Source of the DNA: Cryptomeria japonica
Lineage: Eukaryota > Streptophyta > Pinopsida > Cupressales > Cupressaceae
Direction of reading: 5' to 3'
NCBI RefSeq assembly: GCF_030272615.1
Contig: NC_081413.1
Span: forward strand, 554,429,136-554,493,135
Length of the DNA stretch: 64,000 bases
Positions 21,510-35,459 of the stretch are shown here, in pieces. The notes under the pieces are model-generated. The model did no database searches, was not told the DNA's origin, and worked only from the letters and a program-made list of their open reading frames with translations. Position numbers and translations under genes: made by a program. How positions within the stretch are numbered: position 1 is the first letter of the stretch; each line of letters begins with the position of its first letter.

Positions 21510-21790
21510 AGACCCCGGGACTCCGGGGTCCCGGGTTTGCGAGGTCGACAGAGAGGAAAACAAAAACCACCTTGGGACTCCGAGACTCCGGAGTTCTGAG
21601 GTCAAAAGACCCAAGACCTCGGGACTCTGGAGTTCCGAGGCAAAACCAAAAAGAACCTCGAGACTCCGAGATTCCGGAGTTCCAAGGTAAAAACAAAAAA
21701 AGAACCTCGGGACTCCGGGATTCCGGAGTTCCGAGGTAAAAACAAAAAAGAACCTCGGGACTCCGGGATTCCAGAGTACTGAGGTCGACA
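21510..21790. repeat. Palindrome array 2, right LTR
   Basis: Six units; the last three are nearly identical 45-48 bp repeats of ACCTCGGGACTCCGG-GATT-CCGGAGTTCCGAGGT plus an A-rich spacer. Each unit is a near-perfect hairpin of about 15-bp arms. Confidence 0.85.
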
Positions 21791-21881
21791 CCAAAAATGG
21801 AAGAAAGAAACTAAAAAAAGGGGGTCCATATTTTGACTCAAGGAAACCAAAATGGGGAAAACAGATATGCTAGGCATAACA

Positions 21882-21886
21882 ACTTC
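21882..21886. repeat. Target site duplication, right (ACTTC)
   Basis: Exact match to 2718-2722, directly after the LTR end. Confidence 0.93.
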
Positions 21887-24800
21887 TTTAGAGGATATTT
21901 TCTATGTACATGGGTACCTAACATAGCTTCAATTTCTCAAACTCATTATCTTTTCCCCACCTAATATGCACTTAAGAGGGTGTGATTGTAGGTTTTTAGT
22001 TTTCTTGTGGAATATTTATCTTCCACTCTTTATTAAGCTTTCTTAGGTTCGTAAAGTGATTTTAACTAGGATATGAAGTTGAGGTTTTCCCTTCTTTAAA
22101 AGGTAGAGAATTTTACATTTTTAGACTACTTGGTGGTCACACCCTATTGGTTGGATTTTCCACCTCCATCCTCTCTTTAGTTATATATAAACTCATTACC
22201 TAATTTGTATTTGAAATTATTTTATATACATTATGATCTCTTGCATAGGTTGACATTCTTGTACTTTGATTTAGGCACTCATTCTTCCAAAACATCTTTT
22301 TGAGCTTTTAATGCAATCTTATCATCTTGGCATTTGCACATCTCCTCGAATCATAGGTCTATAATTGCTTTGTTTCATTTATAGTTTTATAGCTTATTTC
22401 TCTCATTATATGGTTATGCTTTTGTTTAATATTTATAATAGTATTCAATTTTAATCTTGATATTCTAAATAAGATTAGCGTTTAGGGTAATGATGAAAAA
22501 ATAGATTATGAGACCTTCATTTTTCCTATTCACAAGGATAAATTTGTTAGCCTTATAATTATGAATCAAATTAAATGAGCATGAAGGATAGAAAGGTTCA
22601 TGCTAATGTTGACACTTGTGATTTATAATTGTAGTATGATGAATTATTTGGTTGAGAGGAAGGGTGTGAAGTTTATTTTTTCTTCGTTTCCTTCAATAAT
22701 AGTAAGCTTCTACATATGTTTGAAATTGTGTTTTTTCTCATTTTTTACCTTGGCACTCTCTACATCATAAAAATAAAATACAAGATCTTATTATGGACTA
22801 TACTATTTGATAACTTAGTGAAGAAATTCATTCATTTTTTCCAATGGACTTTGCCCATGAGATATTTTGTAGAGGTTAATTTATAGCTTGATTTTTTTAT
22901 GCCACATTAACCTCATATGTATACTAGGTTCCTTTAAATGTGGCTTCATGTCTTGGTTTACATAAAAAAATTCTAGTCTCATGTGTTCTTATTTTAGCAT
23001 TTAATTCTTAGTTTTTCCTTGTCCTTGTATATGTTTTGAGAGTACATATTTGTGTGTTCTTTTTTGTCCTTTTTTTCTCTCTCGCATTTTCTCTTTGTTA
23101 GGTTTTCTCTCTTAGAGAAAAATTCAGATTCTCAATACACTTGCAAGATGCATGTCTCAACAAAGTATAATTATTGTTACTCAAATTGAGAAATTATTTT
23201 CATAACTTTGTATGACATGATTTGACCCTTTATTCTTATAGTCGATCTAAGGAAGATTGGTTAGGGTTTTATTTTTTTTCTACAAGTTTGTGCTTTGAGA
23301 GGTTCATTCTAAGTTTTGTTCTATGGCCTTACATGTACTTCTTGAGTTAATATGATCATCTTATTTTTTACAAGAATGACTCAAGCAATCCTCTTTGTAG
23401 ATCCCCTAGCCTCTATGTGAGTCCCCCATCTTTGTGTCCTTGTCAAGCTTCATATTTTGTAGTCATCACAATCTAGTTCTAAGAAGTTGTATTTATCCTT
23501 TATCCCATTCACTTTATTTTTAATCAACCAATGACTTGTAGTAGGTGGTTGCATGTAACTTAAGTGAAAATTTCATGATTGTATGATGACTAGGCATAAT
23601 TTTTGGGATGTCAATGATGGGTTTGATCAATGGAATTGATGAGAAATGGGAACAAGAAAGAACAATGTTTATTTCTTATTGGAAATAAAAAATGAATATA
23701 GGAATGGATTTGATGTCATAACCCTCTTACTTGGAATATTCAAAAAAAGTTATTTGATTAATTTTGTATAAGGTTGGAATTGATCGATTATTTATTTATA
23801 ATAAATTAAAAATTAACCAATAAATGAAGCAAAAACTCAAAAATTTATAAATGCATTAATTTAAATAATAAACTTGATCAAATATAATAGTAGACTAATT
23901 TATATAAAACTAATTTTACTAAGAAACCAAATACACACATACACATATATCCTTTACATTATAATATTAACTAGATGCAAGTAATTAATTTTAAAATTTA
24001 AAACAATAGATAAATACTTATACTTATTTTAATGCATATATTTTTATTTAAGAACATGGTGTAGGAGAAAAGAGGAAGGCCAAGACACATGGCATGCTAG
24101 AAGAGGAAATTTATTATTAGCATATTCTATGAAAAATGGAGAATATAATATTTATTTATTTTGAAAGAAGAACACCTCCTAATAGGATAACATATGTAAA
24201 CGAAAAAAAATAACTGATAAAGGTATTTAGTGAGTTTTATTTTGGGTAGATGCCTATCCCGAATTGGATGGATGAAACTCCCTGTTCCGTATGGACAGAT
24301 GCCTAACACGTATGGTTAGATGCCCATCTCGGTTGGATGGATGCCTATTCCATTTGGATAGATGCCCAGAGTATGTGATTGAATCAAACACAAATAAGAA
24401 TAAGTGGGGATAAGTATTTCAAAAAAAAATATTAGTTGAAATTTTGGGGTTAAGTTAAGTGGGTTATTACATTTTATATTTGGTCATGGTGTTTGTTTGC
24501 AAGATATAAGATTGTGAGGCACCATGGATGTCATTTTGGTCATTCCTAAACATATATATCACTTAAATAGCCTTAGAAAATCTTGTATGCCTAAAAAAGT
24601 TATAGAAGAGTAAAACATTATATAATAAAAGGCAAATTCATGGGAATAAGATAATTAAGAGTTATTATGAGATGATATGATGGAAAGACATTATGAAAAG
24701 GCATAAAGAGGCTATAGAGGGAAAAGTGGGAGATGAAAGTGTGGAATGGTGTGGAGTAATATGAACTAAATATGTGTTAGAATAAGGAAGTGTGATGGAT

Positions 24801-25140
24801 GAAGAATAATGTATGAATTATAAGACATGTAAGACATTAAAGTATATTAATATATGATGTTATGGATTCAGATATATGAATGAATGTAATTTAGTACAAT
24901 TTGGTTCATACTTATTGCATATATAAGTTCTCCTTTTTTATTACACCACACCAAGGGTTACTGCATATAACAGAATATTTTAAACCTTAGAATCTAGTTA
25001 AGATTTTGTTATCAACATTGATTCCATTGTAGACACCTTGGTTGTTGTTGCGTGAAGAGGGAGATAATAGCAAAGAAGAAATTAGCATTAAAATTTTGAG
25101 AAGTAAAAGTTTTGGTTTATTTTTTTCAAGTAAATATGTA
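21887..25140. other. AT-rich spacer
   Basis: No gene recognised. It continues the insertion-site sequence of the giant element. A cluster of imperfect ~27-30 bp repeats (words like GGATGGATGCCTAT and GGATAGATGCCCA) lies at 24225-24372. Long T-rich and A-rich runs are present. Confidence 0.5.
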
Positions 25141-25153
25141 TCAATGAGAAAGA

Positions 25154-25991
25154 TTGAAGACAAAAAATGAGTTTTTAAGGTGTGCAAGAGATATTTTTGA
25201 AGAAGAATTCATGAAATTTAAAAGGCGTAATTCAAAAGCGTTAACAAGGCTAAATGAGTTAGGAAATGAGAAAAGCAAATTATTATGTGAAAATAATAAT
25301 CTTGAACAAGAAGTGAAGGAAGTTAAAATACACAATGAAGAACTACAATAAAAGTGGAATTCTATTATTGAGTTGACTAAAACGACAATATAAGATGTGA
25401 AAAAGAAAAAAAGTTTAGAGAAGGATGTTGTATTAAAATTGAAAGAAGAAAATAATTGGTTAGATCAATTGCTTACAACATGTCAAAAGAAAAATTAGTG
25501 CCTAAGGTCTAAGCCTACACTATGTAATGCCTCGTGATACAAATGATTTGTGTTATTCATTTAATGAATCATTTCTTAATTGTGATATATCTAAAAAATT
25601 CTTTTGATAAAAAGTGTAATGTTGAAGATAATGATGATTTTAAATCTACAAGTCTTGATAGTTATGATGATAATGACAAAGGATGTTTTGCAAAAAATGT
25701 TAGTCTTAAGAAAATTGGACGAACGAGATATGTAAGAAAAAATTTCGAGCCCATTAGACCAAGTGCTAGGTTAAATAATGAAGGTACTAGAAATGACAAA
25801 TAAGATTGTGTTACAATTACAAAAAGTTTAAACAAATCTATTCAAGAAATGCAATGTTATCATTGTCATGTAGGAAAGGACTTAGTAAAGAGAGGTGTTG
25901 GAATCTTCATCCTTGTAATATTTGTGGATCAAAGAATCATTCTAAAAAAATGTGTTGGAATAAAAAGTGGAAGAAGGAATCTAAGTTATAA
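25154..25991 (+). pseudogene. Decayed retroelement gag-like region with zinc knuckle
   Basis: Three open pieces in different frames. The first (25154-25351) is a charged heptad-like stretch, TRLNELGNEKSKLLCENNNL, likely coiled coil. The second is acidic (NVEDNDDF), then basic. The third contains CNICGSKNHSKKMC, a CX2CX4HX4C zinc knuckle as in Gag nucleocapsids. Coiled coil followed by a knuckle fits a Copia Gag. No protease or integrase could be found after it. Assignment to Copia is an inference. Confidence 0.45.
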
Positions 25992-27807
25992 TGTTTGCCA
26001 ATAAATTATGGATGTAATTGGAAGAATATTAAAAATATGTTAAAAATATTGTTGAAGTTCATATGTCACAAATGATGGTATTCAATATAAGCTTAAATGT
26101 TTGAGTAAAGCCTATCAAGGTGGTTGCTACTTTAATAAATGGTATTAAACAACATATAATAGAATATTAAACCTTAGACTATAGTTAAGGTTTATTTATC
26201 AACAATGTTTAACTTTGTGTAATTGGTCTTTAATGATGAACCCAAAACATCTAATCCATAGTTATTTAACAAGCCTAGTGGAAAATTAATTTTAGATAAA
26301 GTTGTTATTTTCAAAAAAAATTCATCGATGTGTTGTGATCCCATTTATTGGTAGGTAAGTAAATGGATGATTTTTATGAAATTTTATTATGTATACATTG
26401 AAAAAATACTACATGGTCTTAAATGGAAGGTGTGTTAGGATCTCTTAGGGGCTTGTTTTAGTATACGAGTGTTCAAAAAAATTATTTAAAGATATGAAGC
26501 TTAAATGAACTATATAGATAATATTATGGGTCATTATGTCAAGAAATGGATTGGGTGGCTAATTTAGAATTAAATAGGATTTGATCATATGTAATCTAAT
26601 GTAAGGTGGTGAGTCCCATTTATCTACATAGAGAGGCCCTAAAATATTTCATGTCTCATAGTGATGTTGAAAAATGGTGGCACACTCATTTCTTGATAGA
26701 AAGAAAACATGGAAAAAGGGTAGGGGCCCTCATAACTTTCCCCATTTTGCCACTAATAGTAAAAAAAGTGATTCAAAAGGATTGTGATGGACATTTTGTA
26801 GAGCATAAACATTTATTGTTGATTAGAATATTAATGCATATAAATTTTAAAGGGTCCACCGTTATAACAACAAATGGAGGAATGTCACATGACCTTAGCT
26901 ACCATATTTTGTGGCATGCTTAGAGGGTACACTCAATTAATTTGGAAAATCTCGAAAACATATAATTTTATAATAATGTTTTATATGAATATTATGTGTG
27001 TTTCTTATTGGTGAAAATCACAAAATGAAATTGCTATCAACTTTGCTCTCAACATTGAACATTGATTTTGTATCAATGTAAGTCATTGATCTAGGGCTTT
27101 CTTGCAAAGGAATTAATTTAATTTATGCATCTATGATATTTTCAAATAGAAAGTAATAGAAACAAAAAAAACCAAGGTGAAGGCACTGAAAAAAATAAAA
27201 TAAATAAATAAAGGAAGGCATTGAATGCCATGATGACAAATGGCTCACTGAGATTGGTTGTAACATGATCACAACATGATAGAGATTTACAAAGGCTACT
27301 AATAGTGACATACTAGGTCCTTTAGTCTAGAACATTATAGAGTGATAATTTTTAATATTGGCTTAATTTCTTATGGTTTTTTTATGTATAATAAATCCAA
27401 ATAAGGAACTTGCATATCAAATTATTCTTTATGATCTAAGTGTATTGATGGTTGAGTATTTTAGAATATATGGATATGTCTTTGAGGATACATTTTAATT
27501 AACTAATTAATTATTATAATAATTATAAAAAAATAAAAGTATTTGAGAAATATTTTTATAATAATGTATAGAATATCTTTAATCATCTATGGATTGTGAA
27601 GTATGTTTGTTCATTCAATTTTTTTTTTTAATTTATTAATGTATTTGAATACAAATGCAATTAGACATTTGAAAATGCATATTTGATTCTTTATTTGATA
27701 TTGATTCATATAATTCTACTAGGCTCCAACTTGCATATATGTTTATGTTAGGCTTCAAAGTTTGATTATGTCACCAATAAATTAAGGCACTAGTCCTTTC
27801 TAGTTGA
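25992..27807. other. AT-rich spacer
   Basis: Nothing firmly recognised. One 105-codon frame (26606-26923, plus) has no family resemblance that I can support. Confidence 0.45.
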
Positions 27808-28530
27808 TGTTGGGATAAGGTTTTGCACAGCTTACATAAAATGAATTATTATTAATTATAGTTAAATAACTATTTAATTGTGGTGCATCTAGGAGATGTG
27901 TTAGTCACACTAGGTTATTATTTGGGGGTCATTTGTAAATTTATATTGTAACATTGGGTTAGTTATTTTATGTGTGGAAGAAATGGGATAATTAATTGGG
28001 AAAATTATTTAATACTCGTATCAAATTAAAATGTGGTTCAATGGTTTTGTTTTCTCATGGTTTTGAGGCATATGGTTCTATCTAAGCCCTTGGTTTTATT
28101 TGTGAGTTTAAGTCTATATAAGCAAGCACATGTTTAGTGGTTCAAGTTTGGCTAGGTGAGTGGGTTGTCATATTATTGAGTATTTATAAGGAGTGCATAT
28201 GTGAAGCATAAAATGGGATGTGTGGATTCATGCTCAAACACATGAAGAATGTATTAGAGAGACTTGATGTTTTAGAAGTATTTATTGTAACTCGGTAAGT
28301 TCATATATTGTTTATTTGTTGAATAATACATGGATCATGGATGCTTTTGGAGGATGGATTTCCCCCCTTGAGGGTTTACCTAGGGTATATATTGTGTTAT
28401 CTTGTGACTTGTCTATTCAATCTATGTATTGTGTTTATTCTATAAGCTTGTATGAATATATATTTTTCTCATTAAGTTATGTAGGAAATGGATTAAATGC
28501 ACTAGGTATTAATGCATTATTTCCTAAAAA
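27808..28530 (+). mobile_element. Putative Copia-type LTR (single copy)
   Basis: Starts TGTTGGGATAAGG, has a TATA-like CTATATAAG at 28114-28122, and is followed at 28533-28545 by TGGTATTAAAGCC. That is two transitions from the initiator-Met primer binding sequence common to Copia elements. No second LTR copy is seen in the window. The exact 3' edge is uncertain. Confidence 0.45.
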
Positions 28531-28545
28531 GGTGGTATTAAAGCC

Positions 28546-31500
28546 TTATTCATGGCTATGAGAGGTGTGAGCTCCTAGCGTTTGTATAATCCTTCCTTGA
28601 TTAGATTGCGTGCAAAGTTGAATCCATGGACATGCAAGAAATATTTGAGACATTATAAGGCATGAAACACATTTTTAGGTTATTGTTTTGTAGATATGGA
28701 GTTTTGGGTTTTCCATTTTATTGGGTTTGTTGTGGATTTGGGGTTTGAGCATTTTTGGGTCAAAAGGTTTTCTTAGATGTGCTTTCATATGAGGGTTTTG
28801 TAGGAAAAGTTTCAAATGACCTTTGGGACAAAATAGCTCTCACCATTGGATCCAATTTTTCCAAGAAACAAAGGTTGACATAAATTTTGCCCTATTTTGG
28901 CCACTTGAAAAAAAAAAATAGCCCTTGATCCTAGCCATGCATTCGTACGGAGAAGAGAGTCTATAAGTTGTTAAAAAATTGGTAGCTCATCCAAATTATT
29001 GTCTTGAAGAGGCATACTAAATATGCCTGGGATAAAGGATTCTTTTTCATGGCATTTTATTGAGAACAATCAAATGAAGTGTTAGAGGCTCGGTACTATT
29101 CTAACATTCCTTTGAGGGGCAAAATTTCTTAAATATAAGACTACATAGAAACCATTCTTACATGTATGATCTTGCATAAGGATTTTTCTTATACATTGAA
29201 TAAGGTCAATAATTTAAGAATAGATAAAATTTTCAACATGAAAGTGAATTATTTCAATAATTATAGTCTCTTTTAATCTTTACTAGAACTAAGAAAACTA
29301 GTCAAGTCAACATAGAAATATGCTTATAAGTGAGTGAATAAAATACTAATGATAAGACCAAATTGAATATTGTCAACCATGAAATAAAATTATTATTGAT
29401 TTAGATTGATGAAACTTTTTAGATGGAATAATTTTGTAGAGACTAGGTATGTGAGGGGTGAAATTATCACAATAAAATAGACTAAAGTCCCTATTAATTG
29501 GCAAGGAGATACCAATGATTTCTCTAAGCACACGAATAACATCTATAACACCACTACTACTAGACACCATAGAAATATTGTAATAGTAAAATACCGAGTA
29601 AAACTAGTTTAATGAATCCTTAAGAATTGAGAAGTAGTTATAGGTGTAGACAACATTTTAGCTCCTAAAAACATTTGCAAATCTGCATATCAACCTAGTA
29701 TGTTCTAGAAAACTTGAGTTTAATGTTTTGTTTGATACTTTTAAGATTTTAAAAAGAATAATTAGAAAAGGAAGAATCCCTTTAAGAAATAATTGAATCA
29801 TACAAATGTTACAATGATTTAAATGATGAGAGAAGTATTAATGCAATGAATTTTCTCATCAATCAAAGATAAAGCTTAAAATAACTAAATTATTTAATAG
29901 TTAGATAGTGGGTCAAAAATCAAGAAGCACACATAACATAGTGAAATAAAAGTCATGTATTAAGAAGGGCACATCATACTTAAATCAAATAAATTAATTT
30001 GTCTAGTACAAACATACATACTTACAAACTATAGAACCTTTGTGTTATTCCATCTATTCAATCCAATCAACCTTGTAAATCCACTCTACTCTTTATAGTG
30101 TTAACTATTACTTTATGGTTAGACTTCTGAACCTTCCATAAGTTATTATTCAACAATCTACCCCATACTTGATGAGTTGAACATTTGATGCCCTAAGAAG
30201 GATAGAAAAATGAGTAATTTTCTTATGTGTGTTGAATTATTTAAACAACCACACTTCAAACTTATTCATTAGGGACCTTTTAATCCATATTCCAATAATA
30301 ACCATCAATCATATAGGATACTGCATGCCTTATCCATCTATGATAGGGGATCCCAATTTCTTCTCAACACAATGGCACAAATAATATATTCTTTTTTTTT
30401 TCTTTATATATAGTAATTGTATAAGCATACCCTATATTAAAATATATATTTAATAAAAAGAATTTAATAAATAATAAAATACTACATAATAAAAATTGTG
30501 TGAATTTGTAATACTTAGTTGAAGTAGATCAAGGATATGTTCAAATTTAATTAATGATTTCATCTTCATGAGTTAAAGTTCTTCTAAAATTTGATACATC
30601 GCATGTCAGTTTAAACTTATAATGCACCATTCATCAAACCACTCTTTGAATCATACTCATTTGAAATAAAATCTATACATGAAGAATGAAAGCACGCCTT
30701 CATTACTTGGATCTATTATAGAGAACTACACCATTTGACAATGGATGTTGCATCTATCATCTCTATACTATCTTTTTACTTCAATTTTGCTCATGCTAAG
30801 ACTCATTTAACACTTGTCCCCTTTTTCAATGTTTTAGCTCAAAGAAATTCTATATATGTTCAACACCACTCGTCAAGTATATATCCCACTCAACCAATAG
30901 AGTATCTATGAATTCTTAAATTATGATTAGCATTCATTCGACCACATCATATTTTGACCAAATGTGATGTTTGCTACTCAAATTATCATAGAAATTTTAA
31001 AAGAAAATTGACACAAATTTTATAGAATGTGTTTGATCATCACTAATATAAAAATGATATTGGACCTCAAGATCTTTCCGTGTTGCTATCAAGTGCATGA
31101 ATGGATGTTATATACACAAATATAGAAACCTAAATGGAGTTGTATTGTAATCTAACTTCATTATATATTTGTAGCGTATAATTTTTTTCAAGGTATATAA
31201 TTGAAGTAATAGTGTGAAGAGGAATTTTTTCCTTGTATATTTTAATTGCAAGTCCAACCATTGAGCTCTATGTATATTTCTTGCATATTCATACACCATA
31301 TTCTATCAAAAAATACATATAAATTGATATACAAATATTTTTTCACTCACTAATTTACACATTTTTCCTCTTTACCATCTTTTATTGTGTATTTTACAAA
31401 CTCATATTTTTCTTAAATTTACTATTTCATTTTTAATGGCATGTGCATTATCCATGTGTACACAATTACTCAAACATTTTAAACCACAACAACTATCACA

Positions 31501-34500
31501 TGTTCCATCCAAACATGATTTTTTCTTAAATAATTGAATCTACTCTTTCATATATAAAATTATTGAAATAAAATTTATTGCTGATCTAAGCAGAACTCCC
31601 ATTAAACACTCTTGCAAAATCTCATTAGCGTGCAAATATATGCATTTACATTGAAAAACATTGTAGTTATTAGAAGCTTCAATATGAATTCTATAAAAAA
31701 AAGTTGTTTATGTGTACTTCATTTTCACATTTTTTTTCTCATTTCAAAATACCTTTAACTAATATTTATTTGAAGATGCATCTCTACAAAATTAGATTAA
31801 AAATGTGTTTGATTCATATCCAATTTCTTTTAGATGTGGCTCATAATTTTAACAACCAATTCTTCCTTTTACAACATCTTTTTTGTTATGTGATACTCTT
31901 ATGTTATTCTTTTGAATTATTTAGTTAGATGCTTTAAGGATTCAAAGATACAACTTTATCTTTCTAGAGATTCTAGCAGAGAGTGGTCATAGTTTGTTTT
32001 TACTTGGTTCATCAGGTCTTTAATCCCTCCCAATGTTTTTTATTAGTGTTTTTATACTTTTTTTTAGTGCTTGACTCATGTTTTTTATTACACAATATTT
32101 TCTTTTATTACTTACTATAGTTGATGTGATTGCATCTCATGTAACATTACAATCTTTGGCATACACGAGGTTGAACCCACTCTTTCATATGCATTAATTA
32201 GATTTTCTAATAATAGGTATAATTTTTTATGTTCTTAGGCCAAGAATCTTTATTATAGGTCTAAGACTAATATTTCTCATCATTTCAAAAAATAATTAGC
32301 ATCCTTACATTTCATTTAATTTTAAAAAATATTTTTGCACTTTCTACTAGCATTTCTTCTATGAGTATGTTAAAGGATCTTATCAAGCATTGATTTTAAA
32401 ATATGTTAAAGTCGTGTATTATTAGGATGATGAATAAGACATGAAGATTAGCTGATAAATATGGCATGGATATTAGTCTAATCATGTTGGATAAATCATG
32501 AAATAATAAGAAAATATAAATCCAATACATAATGAAAACCACTAACATGTCACCATAAAATCATATTAAACGACTATAAATATGTATATGAACATTAAAG
32601 CACCTACATTCATAACATGGGAACTGGGCAACATTATCAATAAATACACGCCCATAATGGCACCACTAAAATAAATATGACAACCAAAAATAGAAAATAC
32701 ATCACAAACACCAAAATAAAAATAAATTAGAACTTTAATATAAAAATGTATAATTAGATTCAATTGCCTCTCATCAAATAATTTTGCATTAATTTTAAAT
32801 AAACATTTTAATTATTTCTAATTGTCTCTCATCAAACAATCGTGGAGTACTTTTTAAACAAAATAAATTTCAAATCAATTCATATTTCATTAGATACAAA
32901 AAAAAACACCTTTTTTCATTGATCTTATATGTCTACAATGTTTTTACAAATATGATACATGGTAGAAGACAACCTATTCTCAAATGTTACAAATTAGAAG
33001 CGATATATTTAAATTGATAAAACTAGAATTATCAAAATGCAATAGGTGTCTGGAGAAGGAATAAATAAGTTTCTTTTATAAACATTTTAAATGAAGTTGA
33101 CTACTATCATTAAATAGTAAGCATTTTAAATGAAATTGACCACTACCATTAAATAGTGATTTTAGGTGTTAATTGTGAATTTCAGCAATTATGACTTATT
33201 AAGGCTATAATGAATGTCTGCATATAATGCTAAAAGGTGGCCAAAAAAAAGAAGCTATGACTGCCTTGATGAAGACTCCTTAATGCATGCATGTAGGGGA
33301 GAATGAACTGAATCTTGTGGAGGGTGTGGTCAAAGAAGGCCATTAAAAGTGTATGTAGACAAAAGTTCAGCAAGATCTTCATTTACTTCTGCGCAATGTT
33401 TGCCTCCAACCATGCTACTCATGTCCAAGCCCGAGACGTATATTGGGCATGTGTTATGTGTTGACGAAGTCTCATGGAATTGTTAGATAAACAAGAATTT
33501 GAATTGTCTTCCTCATAGAGAAAAAGACTCTTTGTGTTGAATTTTTCTACCAAAAGATATCCTTAGTTTTCCTTTTACTCACCACAAAAACTCTCAGAAA
33601 CTGAGTTGAGCCAATATGAGATCTCCTTCCCACGTATGAGTTTCATAAGTTTTATTCACAAGCATCGTTAAACACATATTGAAATGACCTCAGGTAGGCA
33701 ATCATGGAGAACAGAGGATAAGAGAGTGAGGAGTTGTTGAGGAATGCCAAGGTTATTGGCAATTATGTGATACAATTTTTCTCATGACTGCTTGCAAAAT
33801 GCAAGTATGGGACTGTTGAAATGGGTCGTGTGGCTATGTGAAGGCCATACAAATCAGAGCTGACATAGCTATCTAATTGTGAATGTTGGAAAGTTTTTGT
33901 ATTGTAGAGATGAGAAGGTGCAGAGATATGAGCAGGTGGCGTGAGAACTGTGGGATGCCTACACAATGGTTTCGTGTCTTCCACAAGTATTCACAAATCA
34001 AGATAATTAGTAATCGTATTTTGGTGTGTAATGGGTATGTCAAAGAGGGGTGAGAGGTCAATTAGGAAATTTTTTGGTATATATATATTTTTTTTGCATA
34101 CAGCGGATAAGGAAAAATTTTGATATATTTTTTGTATATGCTTGAGTTGTACATAAGGTCAATTGGTAGAGAAAGAGATATAGGGGTGTAAAAAGAGAGA
34201 GATATAGGATTAGAGAGATGGAGAGATAGATAGATGGAATAATAAATATGAAGATATAGAGATAGAGAGGTAAAGAGAGATAGATATAGAGGTCTACATA
34301 TGGATGGAGGGAGAGAGAGAGAGAGGGAGAGAGAGATGAGTTGTACACAAGGTCAACTGGTAGAGAAAGAGATATAGGAATCGTACTCTCAATTGAGGCA
34401 TTTTGCAAGAATGTATTTGTTGTTTACATAGTTAAATGATTTTTGGTATAATCTCAAAGTGAGTAACCTGGTATTAAAAGAAAATCAAAGGAATTAGTAA

Positions 34501-35459
34501 GCTCGAGTCAAGATCCGATCATATCACAATAACGCTTCATCTATCTATCTTATTCCACCATTCCTCAATCCTGACTGGGGGCATCTCCTTGACCTAGTCA
34601 TGGGGTTGGACCTATGTTGTTATCTTGAGAAAAGAAGTATCACATACACTTGACACTCAAATAAAATCAAACTATGCTTGACATTGAGCTTCACAAAAAT
34701 CATGAGCAAGATACCGATGGTGAACCAAGTCAACTTCCTACATAGCTTATTTCCTAATCTATCTTATATCTATATTTATATATCTTTTCCTTCGCAAACA
34801 TCTATCTTTTCTATTTTGGGCACAATATTATCTTTTTGACAAGAGGTATGTTAGTTATTGACTTATTTTTCATTTGGTATTTTTCTTGTTGATTTATCTT
34901 TTGATTTGTTGGATTTATCATTCTATCTTTATCTTTGAACTTATTATATTTTGATCTTCTAAATCTATCATTTTATCTAATCTTTGATCTACTAATTTAT
35001 TTTATTTTATCTTAATCTTAATCTTTTATCTTTTAACCTTTTTATCTGTTGGATGTATCTTTCCATTTTTTATTTTGTCCCATTCTAATGAAACTTGAGA
35101 CCATCATGATCTTTGTCACTTGGTGTATTTAGAAGAGCAAGGAATGGGACATGGCTATTATTTTTTATATGATGTTTGTACAGTCAAAGTCCATGCAAAG
35201 GATACCAAAGTCACCCTAGTTCCCTATACCTTAGTGTACATATATCCATTATCTATGATAAAACACTCTATGATGATAAAAATCTTAACAAAGAAAAACC
35301 AATTCATTTCATATCCCTTTATTTCATTTCTTCACCTAGTATAAGTGAATAACCATTTTCGTCCTAAATTTCTTCTATCATACTAACTCACAATCACATA
35401 ACCTATCCTTTGACCTACCCTATCCTTCTTGTTGTGAGATTAAACCAAATTTTATTTTT
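28546..35459. other. Long AT-rich spacer with minor repeats
   Basis: No gene recognised on either strand. Small features are: near-tandem words at 32740-32860 (AATTG(C/T)CTCTCATCAAA twice); a 39-40-bp tandem duplication at about 33080-33160 (CATTTTAAATGAA); a GA-rich microsatellite at 34190-34340 flanked by two copies of GGTAGAGAAAGAGATATAGG; and a TATCTTT-rich stretch at 34770-35060. The frame on the minus strand at 34058-34408 is a translation of the microsatellite. Confidence 0.5.

Larger units (their letters stand above)
2723..21881 (-). mobile_element. Giant Ty3/gypsy retrotransposon, Tat-like, 19.2 kb
   Basis: A structurally complete LTR retrotransposon. Its LTRs (2723-7562 and 17161-21881) have TG...CA ends and the element is flanked by ACTTC duplications. 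The coding order on the minus strand is gag, protease, archaeal-type RNase H, reverse transcriptase, RNase H and integrase. No chromodomain follows the integrase GPY motif. A second, archaeal-type RNase H is known from the plant Tat group (Ogre, Retand and relatives), so I assign it there by inference. The LTRs are far longer than most plant LTRs and each holds an ORF. All coding domains carry stops or frameshifts, and a solo LTR splits the protease, so the copy is defective. A hand comparison of about 250 aligned LTR bases (from 3058 and 17495) gave roughly 12 mismatches, which suggests an old insertion. Confidence 0.93.
17161..21881 (-). repeat. 5' LTR of the giant element (4721 bp)
   Basis: Near-identical partner of 2723-7562. 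Its TATA box would drive the genomic RNA leftwards through the LTR ORF, gag and pol. Compared with the left LTR it lacks about 219 bp in the ORF (deletion at about 20303) but carries extra units in palindrome array 2. Many differences from the other LTR are transitions. Confidence 0.93.

Noticed and set aside
17161-21881. Reading the giant element as plus-strand because of TGGCGACT beside the left LTR
   Set aside because: All gag and pol domains, the TATA box and the better-placed primer site (17138-17155) agree on minus orientation.
34058-34408. 116-codon frame rich in Ser, Leu and Tyr
   Set aside because: A low-complexity translation of a GA-rich microsatellite.
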